A stretch of DNA of 64,000 bases, from assembly GCA_016716905.1 (NCBI GenBank), contig JADJUS010000022.1:1537501-1601500 (forward strand), in the 5' to 3' direction. Every line of letters starts with the position of its first letter. Position 1 is the stretch's first letter. Below, in pieces: positions 50,706-58,482 of this stretch. The DNA is from Acidobacteriota bacterium. Its GTDB lineage: Bacteria; Acidobacteriota; Vicinamibacteria; Vicinamibacterales; SCN-69-37. The notes under the pieces are model-generated. The model saw only the letters and a list, made by a program, of their open reading frames with translations, made no database searches and was not told the DNA's origin. The position numbers and the translations under genes are program-made.

Positions 50706-50711
50706 TATCAT
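50706..50711 (+). promoter_or_regulatory. Candidate -10 box (TATCAT), leaderless start
   Basis: TATCAT is seven bases before ATG 50719. The intervening CTCAGGA could also be read as a weak ribosome-binding site, so the leaderless reading is less certain here. Confidence 0.35.
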
Positions 50712-50718
50712 CTCAGGA

Positions 50719-51897
50719 ATGGCTCAGTTCCTCGACTCCGTGCCCTTCTCTGGAATTATCCGCATCCGCGACATGATGTATTCGGTCGATCGGCCGTTTC
50801 GCCTCGATCAGGGCGACGTCAGTTTCGACGCGCCTGAATCGGTCAAAGAAGCGCTTCGCAAGGGCATCGCCGAGAATCGCACGCACTACGTGCAGACCAC
50901 GGGCATTCCGCCGCTGCTGGACCTGCTGGTGGAAAAGATGCGCACCCAAAACGGCATTCCCATCGGCGGCGCGGACGAGGTCATGGTCACCAACGGCGGC
51001 ATCCACGGCCAGTACATCGCGTGTCTGGCGTTGCTTGAGCCGGGTGACGAGGTACTGGTGCCCGATCCCTGCTGGCCGCCGACCGTGAGCAACATCCTGG
51101 CCGCGCAGGCCGTGCCGGTGCCGTTTCCTGTCTATGAATCGCTCGGCTGGCGTCCCGACATGGACGAACTGGCGCGCCTCATCACGCCCAAGACCAAGGC
51201 CATCCTGATCAACACGCCGAGCAACCCGACCGGCGGCGTGATGACGCGTGAAGACGTGGACCAACTCGCCGCGCTCGTCATGGAGCGCAACCTCTGGGTG
51301 TTCGCAGACGAGGCGTATGAGGACTTTGTGTTCGACGGACACGAACATTTCAGCATCGCGTCGTGGCCGGGCCTCTACGAGCGCACGATCCCGCTCTACA
51401 CGCTCAGCAAGACGTACGCGATGACCGGCCTTCGCCTCGGTTATCTCGCCATCAAGGACAAGAAGATCAACGAACGCGCGCGGAAGATCGTGTCGTTGAC
51501 GACGTCGAATGTGTCATCGCTGATTCAGTACGGCGCGGTGGGGGCGTTGCAGGGGCCGCGGCAGGTGGTGGACGATTTCCGCATCGAACTGGGCGCGCGG
51601 CGCGACCTGTTCTACGAGAAGTTGCCCAAGGCGTCCAAAGGTATCCTCAGCGGCGCTCCACCTGTGGGCGCGTTCTACGCCTTCGTGAAGATCGACCCTG
51701 CCTGGAAGTCGCCGCTGCCGAATGCGCCGGAGTCCTTGTCGTGGGCGATGACCGAGTTCCTGATCAAGAAGGCGCGGATCGGGTGTGTGCCCGGCGTGGA
51801 CTTCGGCTCACGCGGCGAAGGCCACATCCGGCTGTGCTTCGCGCGCGACCGCAAGGAACTGGACGGCGCGCTCGAGTCGATGGAAGCGCACCTGTAG
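50719..51897 (+). CDS. Class I/II PLP-dependent aminotransferase
   Basis: A cytosolic fold-type I aminotransferase of 392 residues. The N-terminal gate is FSGIIRIRDMMYSVDRP, the PLP ring region LLEPGDEVLVPDPCWPPT, the Asn motif INTPSNPTGGVMTRED, the Asp in VFADEAYEDFVF and the Schiff-base Lys at about 231 in LYTLSKTYAMTGLRLGYL. The C-terminal Arg (HIRLCFARDRKEL) binds the substrate carboxylate. Probably converts an alpha-amino acid and 2-oxoglutarate; substrate specificity is not readable. ATG 50719 is seven bases after TATCAT. A hairpin cluster (51919) follows the stop. Confidence 0.9.
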   Translation: MAQFLDSVPFSGIIRIRDMMYSVDRPFRLDQGDVSFDAPESVKEALRKGIAENRTHYVQTTGIPPLLDLLVEKMRTQNGIPIGGADEVMVTNGGIHGQYIACLALLEPGDEVLVPDPCWPPTVSNILAAQAVPVPFPVYESLGWRPDMDELARLITPKTKAILINTPSNPTGGVMTREDVDQLAALVMERNLWVFADEAYEDFVFDGHEHFSIASWPGLYERTIPLYTLSKTYAMTGLRLGYLAIKDKKINERARKIVSLTTSNVSSLIQYGAVGALQGPRQVVDDFRIELGARRDLFYEKLPKASKGILSGAPPVGAFYAFVKIDPAWKSPLPNAPESLSWAMTEFLIKKARIGCVPGVDFGSRGEGHIRLCFARDRKELDGALESMEAHL

Positions 51898-51918
51898 AAC
51901 GGTTTCAGCGTGTACGCA

Positions 51919-51975
51919 GCCGGGTCTGAAGACCCGGCCTCCTTCCGAATGGAGGCCGGACCTTCAGGTCCGGCT
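51919..51975. repeat. Two tandem GC-rich hairpins
   Basis: GCCGGGTCTGAAGACCCGGC (51919-51938) and AGCCGGACCTGAAGGTCCGG (minus reading of 51955-51975; on the plus strand arms GCCGGACCT/AGGTCCGGC) are separated by CTCCTTCCGAATGGAG, itself a short dyad. The first hairpin is shared with 71-90. Confidence 0.75.
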
Positions 51976-51981
51976 ACATCC

Positions 51982-52950
51982 TCACTTCGCGACGAGCACC
52001 GCTTTGACGAAGCCTTCGCCCATCGAACCCAGGACCTTGATGTAACCGCCGGCTGCGGAACCCATCACGACAAGTTCGTCAGACTTCTTCAGCGCAGCGA
52101 TCACCTTGGAGGTGTCGCTCGCCGTGGCCATGAGTTTCACGCCGTCGATCTTCGCGTGAACGACGTCGCCTTCGTTGAAGCCCGAACCGGCCGCGGGTGA
52201 TTCACCGCCACCGAGCGCGGCCACCCGGTCGGCCGCCATCGGCTTGAGCGAAGACGCCTGGACCTTGGCGACAACGGCGTTGAAGTTGTCGAGCAGACTC
52301 GCGGCAATCACCTTGCCCTCGGCCGTGCTTGAGTACGCACCGGCGCCGCCAAGGAGTCCGCCCGCGATTCCCAAACCGCCCAGGCTGAAATCACGCTGCC
52401 GCGCTTTGCCTTGAGCCGACGCCACCTGCACACCCGTGCGCGTGGACGACAATGTGATGCTCGACTCGGCTTCCTTGAACTTCAGGCTGCCGCCAACCCC
52501 GATGCCAACCCGGCGGCCGAGGGCGCCACCGACCGCGCCGCCGACACCACCGGCGTTGTTGTCTGCGAACTGGACGTAGGGCGTCAACACAAAGTCGGCC
52601 GCCACCATCTGACCCTTGCCCATGTTTGAGCCCGACTGCAGTTCGCCAGACGCACCCAGCGCGCGCTCCTGCTGGAGGTTCTGCATGCCCCTGCCCCGCT
52701 CAACCACCACAAAGCAGTTGGATTCCTGGGCGTAGATTCGGATGAGTGCCGAGGGCGACTCGAGCGAATAGCGGCGCAGCCATCCGAGCACTTCATCGGT
52801 GGGCTCATTGACCGCGAGCGTGCCGTACGGCGTGGGGCACTTTTCGATCTTGTTCTTGTCCTTGTCGTCCTGAGCGGACACAGGGACAGCCATGGTCAGT
52901 GCGGCAAAACAGATCAGGGCGGACACAGCGAAGCGAGGTGTGGTTGGCAT
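51982..52950 (-). CDS. Exported CsgG-like protein with C-terminal SH3-like domain
   Basis: A 322-residue secreted protein. After the signal (AVSALICFAALTMAVPVSAQ, cut near SAQD), the text from about 60 resembles the CsgG/curli-secretion fold: IRIYAQESNCFVVVERGRG, QQERALGASGELQSGSN, MGKGQMVAADFVLTPYVQ and STRTGVQVASAQGKA, with a glycine-rich insert (NAGGVGGAVGGALGRRVG). The last 60 residues (KIDGVKLMATASDTSKVIAA) form a bacterial SH3-like tail with a repeating KVLG/KAVL pattern. The family makes outer-membrane lipoprotein pores, but this one lacks an obvious lipobox Cys. ATG 52950 is preceded by GGAG; TACAAT (52993-52988 on the minus strand) could be its -10 box. Confidence 0.75.
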   Translation of the reverse strand: MPTTPRFAVSALICFAALTMAVPVSAQDDKDKNKIEKCPTPYGTLAVNEPTDEVLGWLRRYSLESPSALIRIYAQESNCFVVVERGRGMQNLQQERALGASGELQSGSNMGKGQMVAADFVLTPYVQFADNNAGGVGGAVGGALGRRVGIGVGGSLKFKEAESSITLSSTRTGVQVASAQGKARQRDFSLGGLGIAGGLLGGAGAYSSTAEGKVIAASLLDNFNAVVAKVQASSLKPMAADRVAALGGGESPAAGSGFNEGDVVHAKIDGVKLMATASDTSKVIAALKKSDELVVMGSAAGGYIKVLGSMGEGFVKAVLVAK

Positions 52951-52985
52951 GGGTGGGAACTCCTGTCTCGGCGATTGGCCAGATT

Positions 52986-53729
52986 TTATTGTAAGTGCCG
53001 GCCGCCATCCACGCGAATCGTCTCGCCGGTGATGAAGTCTGAGTCGACCAGGGCCAGGACGGTCTTCGCAATTTCTTCGGCCCCTCCCCACCGGCCCAGC
53101 GGCGTGGCTGCCTCAACGCCGGCGCGTTGGTCTGCGGAAAAATCTTCTGGCGGCAGCACGGGCCCTGGCGCGATGGCATTGACCAGGATCTGGTCCTTCG
53201 CCAGCTCCAGCGCGAAGGCTTCTGTCAGCGCTTTTACGCCGGCTTTGGCCACGTAATAACCCGTGTACCCCATGTAACGGGGGCGTCCGCTGGCCGCGGT
53301 CCAGTCGCTGAAGTTGATGATGCGGCCGCCGCCGGCGCGTCGCATGTGCGGAATGGCTGCGCGCATACAGACGAAGGTCCCGCGCATATCGACGCCGAGC
53401 GTGCGCTCAACTTCCCAGGTATCCAGTTCGTCGAACGGCGCCGCCACATACCGCGACGCCATCATCACCAGCACATCGAGGCGGCCCAGTTCATCCGCCA
53501 CCTGCTGGAATGTGGATTCAACGACCGGCGTTTCGTCGGTCACGTCACACCGCACCACCATGGCCTTGCGCCCAAGCGCGCGGACTGCGGCGGCGGCCTC
53601 TTCGGCGGCGTCAGGGGATGTGCGATACGTGAGGGCGACATCGGCCCCGCGCGACGCGAGGGCGGTGGCGAGCGCCAAACCCATTCGGCGGGCGCCAACG
53701 ATCAAGCAGACCTTGTCAGTAAGGTTCAT
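52986..53729 (-). CDS. Short-chain dehydrogenase/reductase
   Basis: NAD(P)H-dependent oxidoreductase with a Rossmann fold, 247 residues. The glycine motif is altered: VCLIVGARRMGLALATALAS (GARRMGLA in place of TGxxxGxG). The catalytic Tyr-Lys pair is Y-x3-K in YTGYYVAKAGVKAL, the Ser is in IINFSDWTAASG, and the cofactor region NAIAPGPVLPPED is normal. The SDR fold with pteridine reductase-like text suggests reduction of a carbonyl or pterin. The start is ATG 53729. Its 3' end lies 35 bases from the CsgG-like gene's start. Confidence 0.88.
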   Translation of the reverse strand: MNLTDKVCLIVGARRMGLALATALASRGADVALTYRTSPDAAEEAAAAVRALGRKAMVVRCDVTDETPVVESTFQQVADELGRLDVLVMMASRYVAAPFDELDTWEVERTLGVDMRGTFVCMRAAIPHMRRAGGGRIINFSDWTAASGRPRYMGYTGYYVAKAGVKALTEAFALELAKDQILVNAIAPGPVLPPEDFSADQRAGVEAATPLGRWGGAEEIAKTVLALVDSDFITGETIRVDGGRHLQ

Positions 53730-53740
53730 GGTGCGACGGT

Positions 53741-53842
53741 TAGTGCTGGGTGCTCAGTGCTCGGTGCTGGGGTGCTGGGGTGCTGGGTGCTGTGCGGCGC
53801 TGAGTAGCACGTCAGCACAAGAGCACGTCAGCACCAAGCACG
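53741..53842. repeat. GTGCTGGG / AGCAC simple repeat tract
   Basis: The left half (53741-53802) is a run of TGCTGGG and GTGCTCAG units; the right half (53805-53842) is its rough reverse complement (AGCACGTCAGCAC units twice). It lies between the SDR start and the DoxX stop. The same style as the other tandem runs in this window but with a different unit. Confidence 0.75.
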
Positions 53843-53846
53843 GCTC

Positions 53847-54332
53847 CTACAGCTTTCCCCGGAGTCTCGCCCGTCCCGCCTGTCGCGAGGCGCGCGAGGC
53901 TTCGCGCTGACCGTCCAGGGACCACTCGCCGCCGCCGGTAAAGGTCAAACAAAGCAAGGCGCCAAGCAGGATGAGGCTGAACTCAAATCCCTGGCCGCGG
54001 TCGGGCACGCCCGTCCAGTTGAGGAAAAACCCGTTGACCCACTGGCCCTTCCACATGGCCACGGCGGTCACGACGGCCATCGCCGGCGCGGCAACCCGGG
54101 TAAACCACCCGATCACCAGCAGGACTCCGCCCAGGGTTTCAACGACACCAACCAGCACTGCGAGGGGAAACGAGGGGTTCAGGCCGAGACCCGCGAACAG
54201 CTGGGCCGTCATGTCGAGACCGCCGACACCGATGGCCGGGCCGGCCCACAAGCCAAACAGCTTATGTGCGCCGTGTGCGACGAATACGACGGCCAGTGCG
54301 AGCCGCAGCACCACCAGACCAAGTCCGTTCAC
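53847..54332 (-). CDS. DoxX family membrane protein
   Basis: A 161-residue inner membrane protein with four hydrophobic segments (VVLRLALAVVFVAHGAHKLF, LAVLVGVVETLGGVLLVIG, AAPAMAVVTAVAMW and FEFSLILLGALLCLTF). The N-terminal HGAHKLFG is the DoxX/YqjF/YphA hallmark. The cytoplasmic tail (SRASRQAGRARL) is repeat-like and Arg-rich. DoxX proteins take part in terminal-oxidase or redox stress functions; the partner is unknown. GTG 54332 is preceded by a G-rich stretch. It diverges from the Tat-exported PLP enzyme. Confidence 0.85.
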   Translation of the reverse strand: MNGLGLVVLRLALAVVFVAHGAHKLFGLWAGPAIGVGGLDMTAQLFAGLGLNPSFPLAVLVGVVETLGGVLLVIGWFTRVAAPAMAVVTAVAMWKGQWVNGFFLNWTGVPDRGQGFEFSLILLGALLCLTFTGGGEWSLDGQREASRASRQAGRARLRGKL

Positions 54333-54422
54333 GCCTTGCCCCCCTGCTGTCCGCGGTTATTGTGCCACCATCCGCGCTATGATTCGCAGGAAATCCGATG
54401 TAACAACGGAGGAGGATCAGCG

Positions 54423-55718
54423 ATGTGGACCCGACGGCAATTCCTGAACCGCACCAGTGCCGCTGCTGGCGCCGCCTTCGCCACCTACAACCCCGAAGCG
54501 CTCAACCGCCTGCTTGAAGCTGGAGAAGCCCAGAGCGGGCGAAGCCTGGCTGACGTGGCCCGCGACGAAGACTTCTGGCGTGTGGTCCAGGAAGGCTTCA
54601 CACTCGACCGCACCATCGTCAACCTGAACAACGGCGGTGTCTGCCCCAGCCCGCGTGTGGTGCACGAGGCGCTCAAGCGTTACCTCGATATTTCGAACCA
54701 GTTGCCCGCGTATCACATGTGGCGGATTCTTGAGCCCAACATCGAGAGCGTGCGGCGCGACCTCGCTCATGACATTGGCGCCGACCCCGAGACGATCGCC
54801 ATTACGCGTAACGCCAGTGAGTCTCTCCAGATCGCGCAGCTCGGCATCAACTTGAAACCCGGAGACGAGATCCTGACCACCAACCAGGACTATGGCCGAA
54901 TGATGAACACGTGGGAGCAGCGTGTGCTCAGGGACGAGGTCAAGCTGACGAAGATCCGGTTTCCGGTGCCGCCCGTGCAGTCCGACCTGGTGCAACGCTT
55001 CGAGGCCGCGATCACGCCCGCCACGAAGGTGATCCACTTCATGCACATTTCGAATCTGTCAGGACACATCTTCCCCGCGAAGGAGATCTGTGACCTCGCC
55101 AGAAAGCGCGGCATCATCACCATTGTTGACGGCGCCCACGCGTACGGGCACTTCCCGTTCAAGATCACGGACTTTGACTGCGACTACTACGGCTCAAGCC
55201 TCCACAAATGGCTGCTGGCTCCGGTCGGCACGGGGTTGCTCTACGTTCGGCCGGATCGCATCGAGAAGACCTGGGCTCTGCAGCCCGCGGCGGCCGCTCA
55301 GTCAAAGAACATCCGCAAGTTCGAAGAGATCGGAACGCACCCCGCGGCCAATCACAACGCGATCGCCGAAGCGCTCATGTTCCACCGAGGCATCGGGGGC
55401 GAACGGAAAGCCGCGCGCCTGCGTTACCTCAAGGCCCGATGGGCCAATGAACTCACCAAGCTTGACCGCATCGAGTTGCACACGGGAATGGATCCGGCCC
55501 ACTCATGCGCCATCGGCACGGTCGGCATCAAGGGAATCCCGCCAAACGACATCGCCGCGAAGCTGTGGGACAACCAGAAGATCCTCGTGACGGGCATCGC
55601 AGTGGGTGAACCCCAGGCCCTGGAATACCAAGGCATCCGCGTCACGCCCAACGTCTACACCACGGTGGACGAGGTGGATGTGTTCATCGAGGCGATGACC
55701 AAGCTGGCAAAAAGCTGA
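54423..55718 (+). CDS. Tat-exported aminotransferase class V-fold PLP enzyme
   Basis: A 431-residue PLP enzyme of the class V/cysteine desulfurase-like fold. It begins with a Tat-type signal (TRRQFLNRTSAAAGAAFA), then the family text TIVNLNNGGVCPSPRVVHEAL, ITRNASESLQIAQLGI, PGDEILTTNQDYGRM, VDGAHAYGHFPF and the Schiff-base Lys at about 263 in YGSSLHKWLLAPVGTG. Export makes cytosolic sulfur trafficking unlikely; an isopenicillin N epimerase-like or kynureninase-like role is more plausible but unproven. A strong ribosome-binding site GGAGGAGG (54409-54416) precedes ATG 54423, and the frame further upstream is not coding-like. A long inverted repeat starts at its stop codon. Confidence 0.88.
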   Translation: MWTRRQFLNRTSAAAGAAFATYNPEALNRLLEAGEAQSGRSLADVARDEDFWRVVQEGFTLDRTIVNLNNGGVCPSPRVVHEALKRYLDISNQLPAYHMWRILEPNIESVRRDLAHDIGADPETIAITRNASESLQIAQLGINLKPGDEILTTNQDYGRMMNTWEQRVLRDEVKLTKIRFPVPPVQSDLVQRFEAAITPATKVIHFMHISNLSGHIFPAKEICDLARKRGIITIVDGAHAYGHFPFKITDFDCDYYGSSLHKWLLAPVGTGLLYVRPDRIEKTWALQPAAAAQSKNIRKFEEIGTHPAANHNAIAEALMFHRGIGGERKAARLRYLKARWANELTKLDRIELHTGMDPAHSCAIGTVGIKGIPPNDIAAKLWDNQKILVTGIAVGEPQALEYQGIRVTPNVYTTVDEVDVFIEAMTKLAKS

Positions 55719-55720
55719 TC

Positions 55721-55851
55721 ACGCAGGATCACAGGAGGCGCCGAGACACGGAGTAGGGCTTCAAAGAGCTTTCTGTCGATCTGCACCGAACTTTCTTGAC
55801 TGTCTATTGCCTAAAACCTCTGTGCCTCTGTGTCTCCGTGTGATCCGTCGT
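55721..55851. repeat. Long degenerate inverted repeat, CACAGGAG type, copy B
   Basis: Arms 55721-55753 and 55816-55851 pair imperfectly: the left reads ACGCAGGATCACAGGAGGCG, the right, reversed, ACGACGGATCACACGGAGAC. It sits directly after the class V enzyme's stop and before the next aminotransferase. Confidence 0.75.
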
Positions 55852-55860
55852 ACTTCGGGG

Positions 55861-55866
55861 TAGGAT
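55861..55866 (+). promoter_or_regulatory. Candidate -10 box (TAGGAT), leaderless start
   Basis: TAGGAT lies seven bases before ATG 55874; no ribosome-binding site is present. The same hexamer and spacing occur before GTG 33794. Confidence 0.35.
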
Positions 55867-55873
55867 CGTTCGC

Positions 55874-57082
55874 ATGCCTACGCAGGCGCCGGTGCACGTC
55901 GCCACTCGTATCTCGGGCTTCACGTATGCCATCCGCAACGTCGTGGCCGAAGCCCGGAAAGTGGAGGCCGCGGGCCGCACCGTCCGGTATCTGAACATCG
56001 GGGATCCGATTCCGTTCGGGTTCCACACGCCGCCTCATCTCATTGAAGCCGTCGAGCGCGCGATGCGTGACGGCCACAACGGCTACACGGCATCCGTCGG
56101 TATTGCCTCGGCGCGAGAAGCGGTTGCCCGGGAGTACGAATCGCGCGGCATGCCGGTGGGTGTTGACCGGGTCATCCTGACGGCCGGCACCTCCGAGGGC
56201 ATCGAACTCGCGCTGGGCGCCATGGCCGACGCGGGCGACGAAGTGCTGGTGCCCACGCCGACGTATCCGCTCTACACAGCCGTGCTCGCCAAACTGGGCG
56301 CGAAGGCGGTGTTTTATCGCACCGACCCCGAGAATCACTGGCTGCCGGATGTGGCCGATATCGCGGGCAAGATCACGCCGGCCACACGAGCGATCGTGGT
56401 GATCGATCCGAACAACCCGACCGGAGCGGTCTATCCCGAGGCCACTCGCCGGGCCCTTATCGCCCTGGCCCACTCGTCGGGTGTGCCGATCCTGGCCGAC
56501 GAGGTGTATGGCGACCTCGGATTTGACGGTCCGTCACCCCTGCTCGGCAGCCTCGACCCTGACGCCCCAATTCTGTCGTTCTCGTCACTGTCCAAGGCCT
56601 ACGTGGCGCCGGGTTGGCGCGCGGGGTGGCTCTCGGTGGGGCGTTCGCCGCGCCTGAACGACGTCCTGGCCGCGATCAAGAAACTGGCCGATGGCCGCCT
56701 GTGCAGCACCGGGCCGATGCAATACGCCATTGAAGCGGCGCTCAACGGCGACCGCAGCCATCAACGCGAGTTCGTGCGCCAGCTCACCATCCGCGCCGAC
56801 CTCACGGTGGCGCGGCTGAATGCGATCCCCGGCATCACCTGCGTCGCCCCGCGTGCAGCGTTTTACGCCATGCCGAAAGTGGCGTTGCCCCCCGGCAAGA
56901 CCGACGAGGACTTCGTGCTCGCACTGCTCCGCCAGACGGGAATTCTCTGCGTCTACGGGTCGGGCTTCGGTCTTCCGGCGGCCGACGGATTCTTCCGCGT
57001 GGTGTTTCTCGCGCCACCGGATCTGCTCAGCGCAATCTACGACGACATCGCAACATTTTCCGCAGAGTGGACGCGCTCGTGA
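55874..57082 (+). CDS. Class I/II aminotransferase, alanine transaminase-like
   Basis: A 402-residue PLP enzyme. It shows the AlaA/AAT-type features: SGFTYAIRNVVAEARKVEAA at the start, NIGDPIPFGFHTPPHL, the phosphate cup TAGTSEGIELALGAM, PTPTYPLYTAVLAKLG, the Asn motif IDPNNPTGAVYPE, DEVYGDLGFDG and the Schiff-base Lys at about 239 in FSSLSKAYVAPGWRAGWL. The closest functional guess is alanine or a related amino acid donor. First gene of a tight operon: its stop overlaps the next gene's GTG by 4 bases (GTGA), and the following genes also overlap. It may feed an amino sugar or modified lipid made by them. Confidence 0.9.
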   Translation: MPTQAPVHVATRISGFTYAIRNVVAEARKVEAAGRTVRYLNIGDPIPFGFHTPPHLIEAVERAMRDGHNGYTASVGIASAREAVAREYESRGMPVGVDRVILTAGTSEGIELALGAMADAGDEVLVPTPTYPLYTAVLAKLGAKAVFYRTDPENHWLPDVADIAGKITPATRAIVVIDPNNPTGAVYPEATRRALIALAHSSGVPILADEVYGDLGFDGPSPLLGSLDPDAPILSFSSLSKAYVAPGWRAGWLSVGRSPRLNDVLAAIKKLADGRLCSTGPMQYAIEAALNGDRSHQREFVRQLTIRADLTVARLNAIPGITCVAPRAAFYAMPKVALPPGKTDEDFVLALLRQTGILCVYGSGFGLPAADGFFRVVFLAPPDLLSAIYDDIATFSAEWTRS

Positions 57083-58482
57083 AACTCTCGATCATCATGC
57101 CCGCGTTCAACGAAAAGCGGACCATCCGCGAAATCGTTGCCCGCGTCCTCGCCGTGGACCTTCCGGACATCGAAAAAGAACTCGTCATTGTGGACGATGG
57201 GTCGAGCGATGGGACGAGAGACATCCTGGCCGAGCTCGACGGCAACAATGGCATTCGCGTGTTTTACCAGACGTCCAACCAGGGCAAGGGCGCTGCGGTG
57301 GCGCGCGGGATGCGCGAATCCACGGGCGACATCCTGCTCGTGCAGGACGCCGACCTTGAGTACAACCCCGACGAATATCCCATGCTGCTCCGGCCGATCC
57401 TGCGTGGCGACGCCGACGTCGTGTATGGATCGCGCTTCCTGGGATCGCCCAACGGTCATCGCGTGTTGTATTTCTGGCACTCGGTGGGCAACAAGATGCT
57501 CACGCTGCTGTCGAACGCGGTTAGCGGCCTGAACCTGACCGACATGGAGACGTGTTACAAGGCGTTGACGCGCGACGTCGCCGACCGGCTTGATCTGCGC
57601 TCCAAGCGTTTTGGGGTGGAACCGGAAATTACGTGCAAGGTTGCGCGGTTGCGTGCGCGTGTGTACGAAGTGCCGATCTCCTACAACGGCCGCACGTATG
57701 CGGAAGGCAAGAAGATCGGGTTCAAGGACGCCATCCAGGCCGCGTGGACCATCCTGCGGTTCTCGCGGTGGGAAGCCCCCGAAAGCGACGTCGGCGCCAT
57801 GACGCTGCGGCGCATGTCGCGACTGGGCGTCTACAACAGGTGGCTGCACGATCAGTTCGACTCGTTTCTCGGTCGCCGCGTGCTCGAAGTCGGGTCTGGC
57901 GTCGGTAACCAGACGCGGTACTTCGTCGAGCGCGAACGTGTGATTGCGTCGGATATTGAACCGCACTACGTCAAGGAACTGCGGTCCACGGTCGGGCAGC
58001 GATCCAACGTTCGTGTTGCGTCGTTCGAATTCCCGCTCACGCAGGCCGCGCGCGAAGACCTGGCCGGCGAACGCATCGACTCCATCGTGTGCATGAACGT
58101 GCTGGAGCACATCGAGCGTGATCGCGACACCTTGCTCGACTTCGCCAAGGTGCTGCCCGTCGGCGGGCATCTGGTGTTGCTTGTGCCGGCCATGCCGTCG
58201 ATTTACGGAACGCTCGACAAACACCTGAATCACTTCCGCCGATACGACCGCGAGCCTCTGCGCGCGCTGCTGACCGAGACCGGCTTCGAGGTGGAAACTC
58301 TTCGCTATCTGAACCAGCCCGGTGTCTTTGGCTGGTGGCTGAACTCTCGTGTGTTGAAGCGGCGAGTCATTCCCCGCGGGCAGGCGGGCGCGGTCAAGTG
58401 GATCATGCCGTGGCTGCGCGCTGAGAATCGCCGGTCACCCAGTTTCGGCATGTCGCTGCTGGCGCTTGCCCGACGAAAGTGA
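57079..58482 (+). CDS. GT2 glycosyltransferase fused to a SAM methyltransferase
   Basis: A 467-residue two-domain protein. Residues 1-235 are a polyprenyl-phosphate sugar-transferase-like GT-A fold: LSIIMPAFNEKRTIREIV, VDDGSSDGTRDIL (nucleotide-sugar DD), LLVQDADLEYNPDEY with the metal DxD, and the late DMETCYKALTRDV and FGVEPEITCKVA. Residues about 260-467 are a Rossmann methyltransferase: RRVLEVGSGVGNQTRYFV (SAM glycine motif), ASDIEPHYV, IVCMNVLEHIERD and GGHLVLLVPAMPSIYG. This order is seen in some polysaccharide loci. GTG 57079 overlaps the previous stop; an in-frame GTG at 57067 is less natural. The sugar acceptor and methyl site are unknown. Confidence 0.88.
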   Translation: MKLSIIMPAFNEKRTIREIVARVLAVDLPDIEKELVIVDDGSSDGTRDILAELDGNNGIRVFYQTSNQGKGAAVARGMRESTGDILLVQDADLEYNPDEYPMLLRPILRGDADVVYGSRFLGSPNGHRVLYFWHSVGNKMLTLLSNAVSGLNLTDMETCYKALTRDVADRLDLRSKRFGVEPEITCKVARLRARVYEVPISYNGRTYAEGKKIGFKDAIQAAWTILRFSRWEAPESDVGAMTLRRMSRLGVYNRWLHDQFDSFLGRRVLEVGSGVGNQTRYFVERERVIASDIEPHYVKELRSTVGQRSNVRVASFEFPLTQAAREDLAGERIDSIVCMNVLEHIERDRDTLLDFAKVLPVGGHLVLLVPAMPSIYGTLDKHLNHFRRYDREPLRALLTETGFEVETLRYLNQPGVFGWWLNSRVLKRRVIPRGQAGAVKWIMPWLRAENRRSPSFGMSLLALARRK

